Shown here in pieces: positions 5,584 to 6,383 of a stretch of DNA of 6,383 nucleotides (positions within the stretch are counted from its first letter, which is position 1; each line of letters starts with the position of its first letter). The translations under genes and the position numbers were made by a program. The notes under the pieces were generated by a model. The model worked only from the letters and a program-made list of their open reading frames with translations. It was not told where the DNA came from and made no database searches. This DNA comes from Thermotoga sp. GTDB taxonomy: Bacteria; Thermotogota; Thermotogae; B21-G9. The stretch covers positions 1 to 6,383 of the forward strand of contig QNAU01000074.1 of the NCBI GenBank assembly GCA_003641545.1, in the 5' to 3' direction.

Positions 5584-6383
5584 AAAAGATGGCGAAAGCA
5601 ATTTTCATGCATGCGATAACCTCCGTTCATGCTGGAAGTGGTAGCAGTGTATCCTATGTGGATTTACCATTCCAAAGAGAGGTGAACACTCAATTTCCAG
5701 TGATTTATGCTTCGGAAGTTAGGGGAATTTTCAGAGCAAACAGTTTTGAAGAGAAATTTTCAAATATTAGTGATTTTGAGGGACTTAGGAAAGCTGTTGA
5801 AAGTTTTATCAGTATATTCGGAGGTGGGGAAGACGTCAAACGAGAAATAGAGAAATTCAGAGATGAGAAGGGGATAGATGAAGAAGACAAGCTAAGGGCT
5901 CTTGAAAATATGACACAGCCTTCTCAATCTCCATCAAGAGTTTCCTTCACGGATGCGAGAATCTTGTTTTTCCCGGTGAGATCATTGAAAGGTGTTATTG
6001 CATGGATAACTTGCCCTTATGTCCTTAAGAGGTTGAAGAGAGATTTCGAAATTTTTGGAAAGAAACTTGAATTTGGAGTCCTGAATTTGAATGAAAATGA
6101 AGCGATGGTTCCCAAGGAAAGTGAACTTTCCTTCGAACATGGATCAGAGGGAGAAGGAAATGAAATAGTTGTCTTTGAAGATTTTAGGCTTGAAAAGAAA
6201 GAAGGATTCAATGTTGATGTATTTGAAGAGCTGCTCCCTGACTCTATCGATTTTGAGCTCTTCAGGAAACATGCCGCACTGGTTAGTGATGATGTGTTTA
6301 AGGATTTGACAATGCTTGGTGCTGAAATTACTCCAAGAATAAGAATAAACAAGGAAACTGGCACAGTCGCGAAGGGAGCTTTG
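5580..6383 (+). CDS. cmr4: Type III-B CRISPR RAMP protein Cmr4 (Cas7), 3' end missing
   Basis: Cmr4 forms the repeating backbone of the Cmr complex and is the subunit that cuts bound target RNA at 6-nt intervals. The window holds 268 codons with no stop; perhaps 30-70 residues are missing. Family motifs are clear: HAGSGSSVSYVDLPFQRE (17-34), TQFPVIYASEVRGIFR (the usual P-V-I...S-x-x-G-x-x-R block, slightly altered), SFTDARILFFPVRSLKGVIAWITCPYVL, and ITPRIRINKETGTVAKGAL at the edge. D28, in VDLP, is inferred to be the RNase aspartate by analogy with the Cmr4 and Csm3 active-site Asp. A charged stretch between IFGGGED and SFTDAR looks longer than usual. ATG 5580 overlaps the cmr3 stop by 4 bp and is preceded by AAAGGGGGAG 7 nt upstream. 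Confidence 0.96.
   Translation, partial: MKKMAKAIFMHAITSVHAGSGSSVSYVDLPFQREVNTQFPVIYASEVRGIFRANSFEEKFSNISDFEGLRKAVESFISIFGGGEDVKREIEKFRDEKGIDEEDKLRALENMTQPSQSPSRVSFTDARILFFPVRSLKGVIAWITCPYVLKRLKRDFEIFGKKLEFGVLNLNENEAMVPKESELSFEHGSEGEGNEIVVFEDFRLEKKEGFNVDVFEELLPDSIDFELFRKHAALVSDDVFKDLTMLGAEITPRIRINKETGTVAKGAL

Noticed and set aside
6017..6364. A 115-codon open frame on the - strand inside cmr4
   Set aside because: It has the same Ser-rich antisense composition and lies wholly within conserved Cmr4 sequence.

Overview
This window is part of a type III-B (Cmr) CRISPR-Cas locus. A CRISPR array fills the left 0.75 kb. The rest is the first part of a tightly packed cmr operon on the + strand, in the order cmr2 (cas10), cmr1, cmr3, cmr4. 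The last gene runs off the right edge. The DNA is A+T-rich and uses many AGA, AGG and ATA codons. The ribosome binding sites are strong and of the GGTGAT or GGGGG type. The repeat shares three blocks (GTTTCAAT, CCTTAGAGG, ATGGAAAC) with the repeats I recall from Thermotoga and relatives. Together these suggest a thermophilic member of the Thermotogota, perhaps close to Pseudothermotoga; the genus is a guess.

Layout. Positions 1-752 hold one truncated and eleven complete, identical 30-bp repeats with eleven spacers of 35-38 bp. Positions 753-840 are a short array/operon junction. It contains a 24-bp spacer-like stretch, a half-degenerate repeat (777-790), an extended -10 element facing cmr2, and a possible promoter facing the array on the other strand. 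Then come cmr2 (841-3417), cmr1 (3404-4492), cmr3 (4489-5583) and cmr4 (5580 to beyond 6383). Each gene overlaps the next by 14, 4 and 4 bp, so the four are probably translated from one mRNA with coupling. cmr5 and cmr6 would be expected just downstream. No cas1, cas2, cas6 or signalling-nuclease gene is visible here.

How the parts work together. The array transcript would be cut by a Cas6 encoded elsewhere. The crRNA 5' handle would be AUUGAAAC if the - strand is transcribed, as the repeat sequence suggests. Cmr3 and Cmr2 bind the handle end, Cmr4 forms the backbone and cuts target RNA, and Cmr1 belongs at the far end. Cas10/Cmr2 keeps both an HD-type nuclease motif and an intact GGDD cyclase motif, so it is predicted to cut ssDNA and to make cyclic oligoadenylate when target RNA is bound.

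The protein-coding part is a recognisable, standard system. The unusual signals are at the junction (a mini CRISPR-like unit whose predicted transcript could begin at the crRNA handle, and overlapping divergent promoter elements) and inside cmr1 (a 12-bp exact copy of the repeat core).
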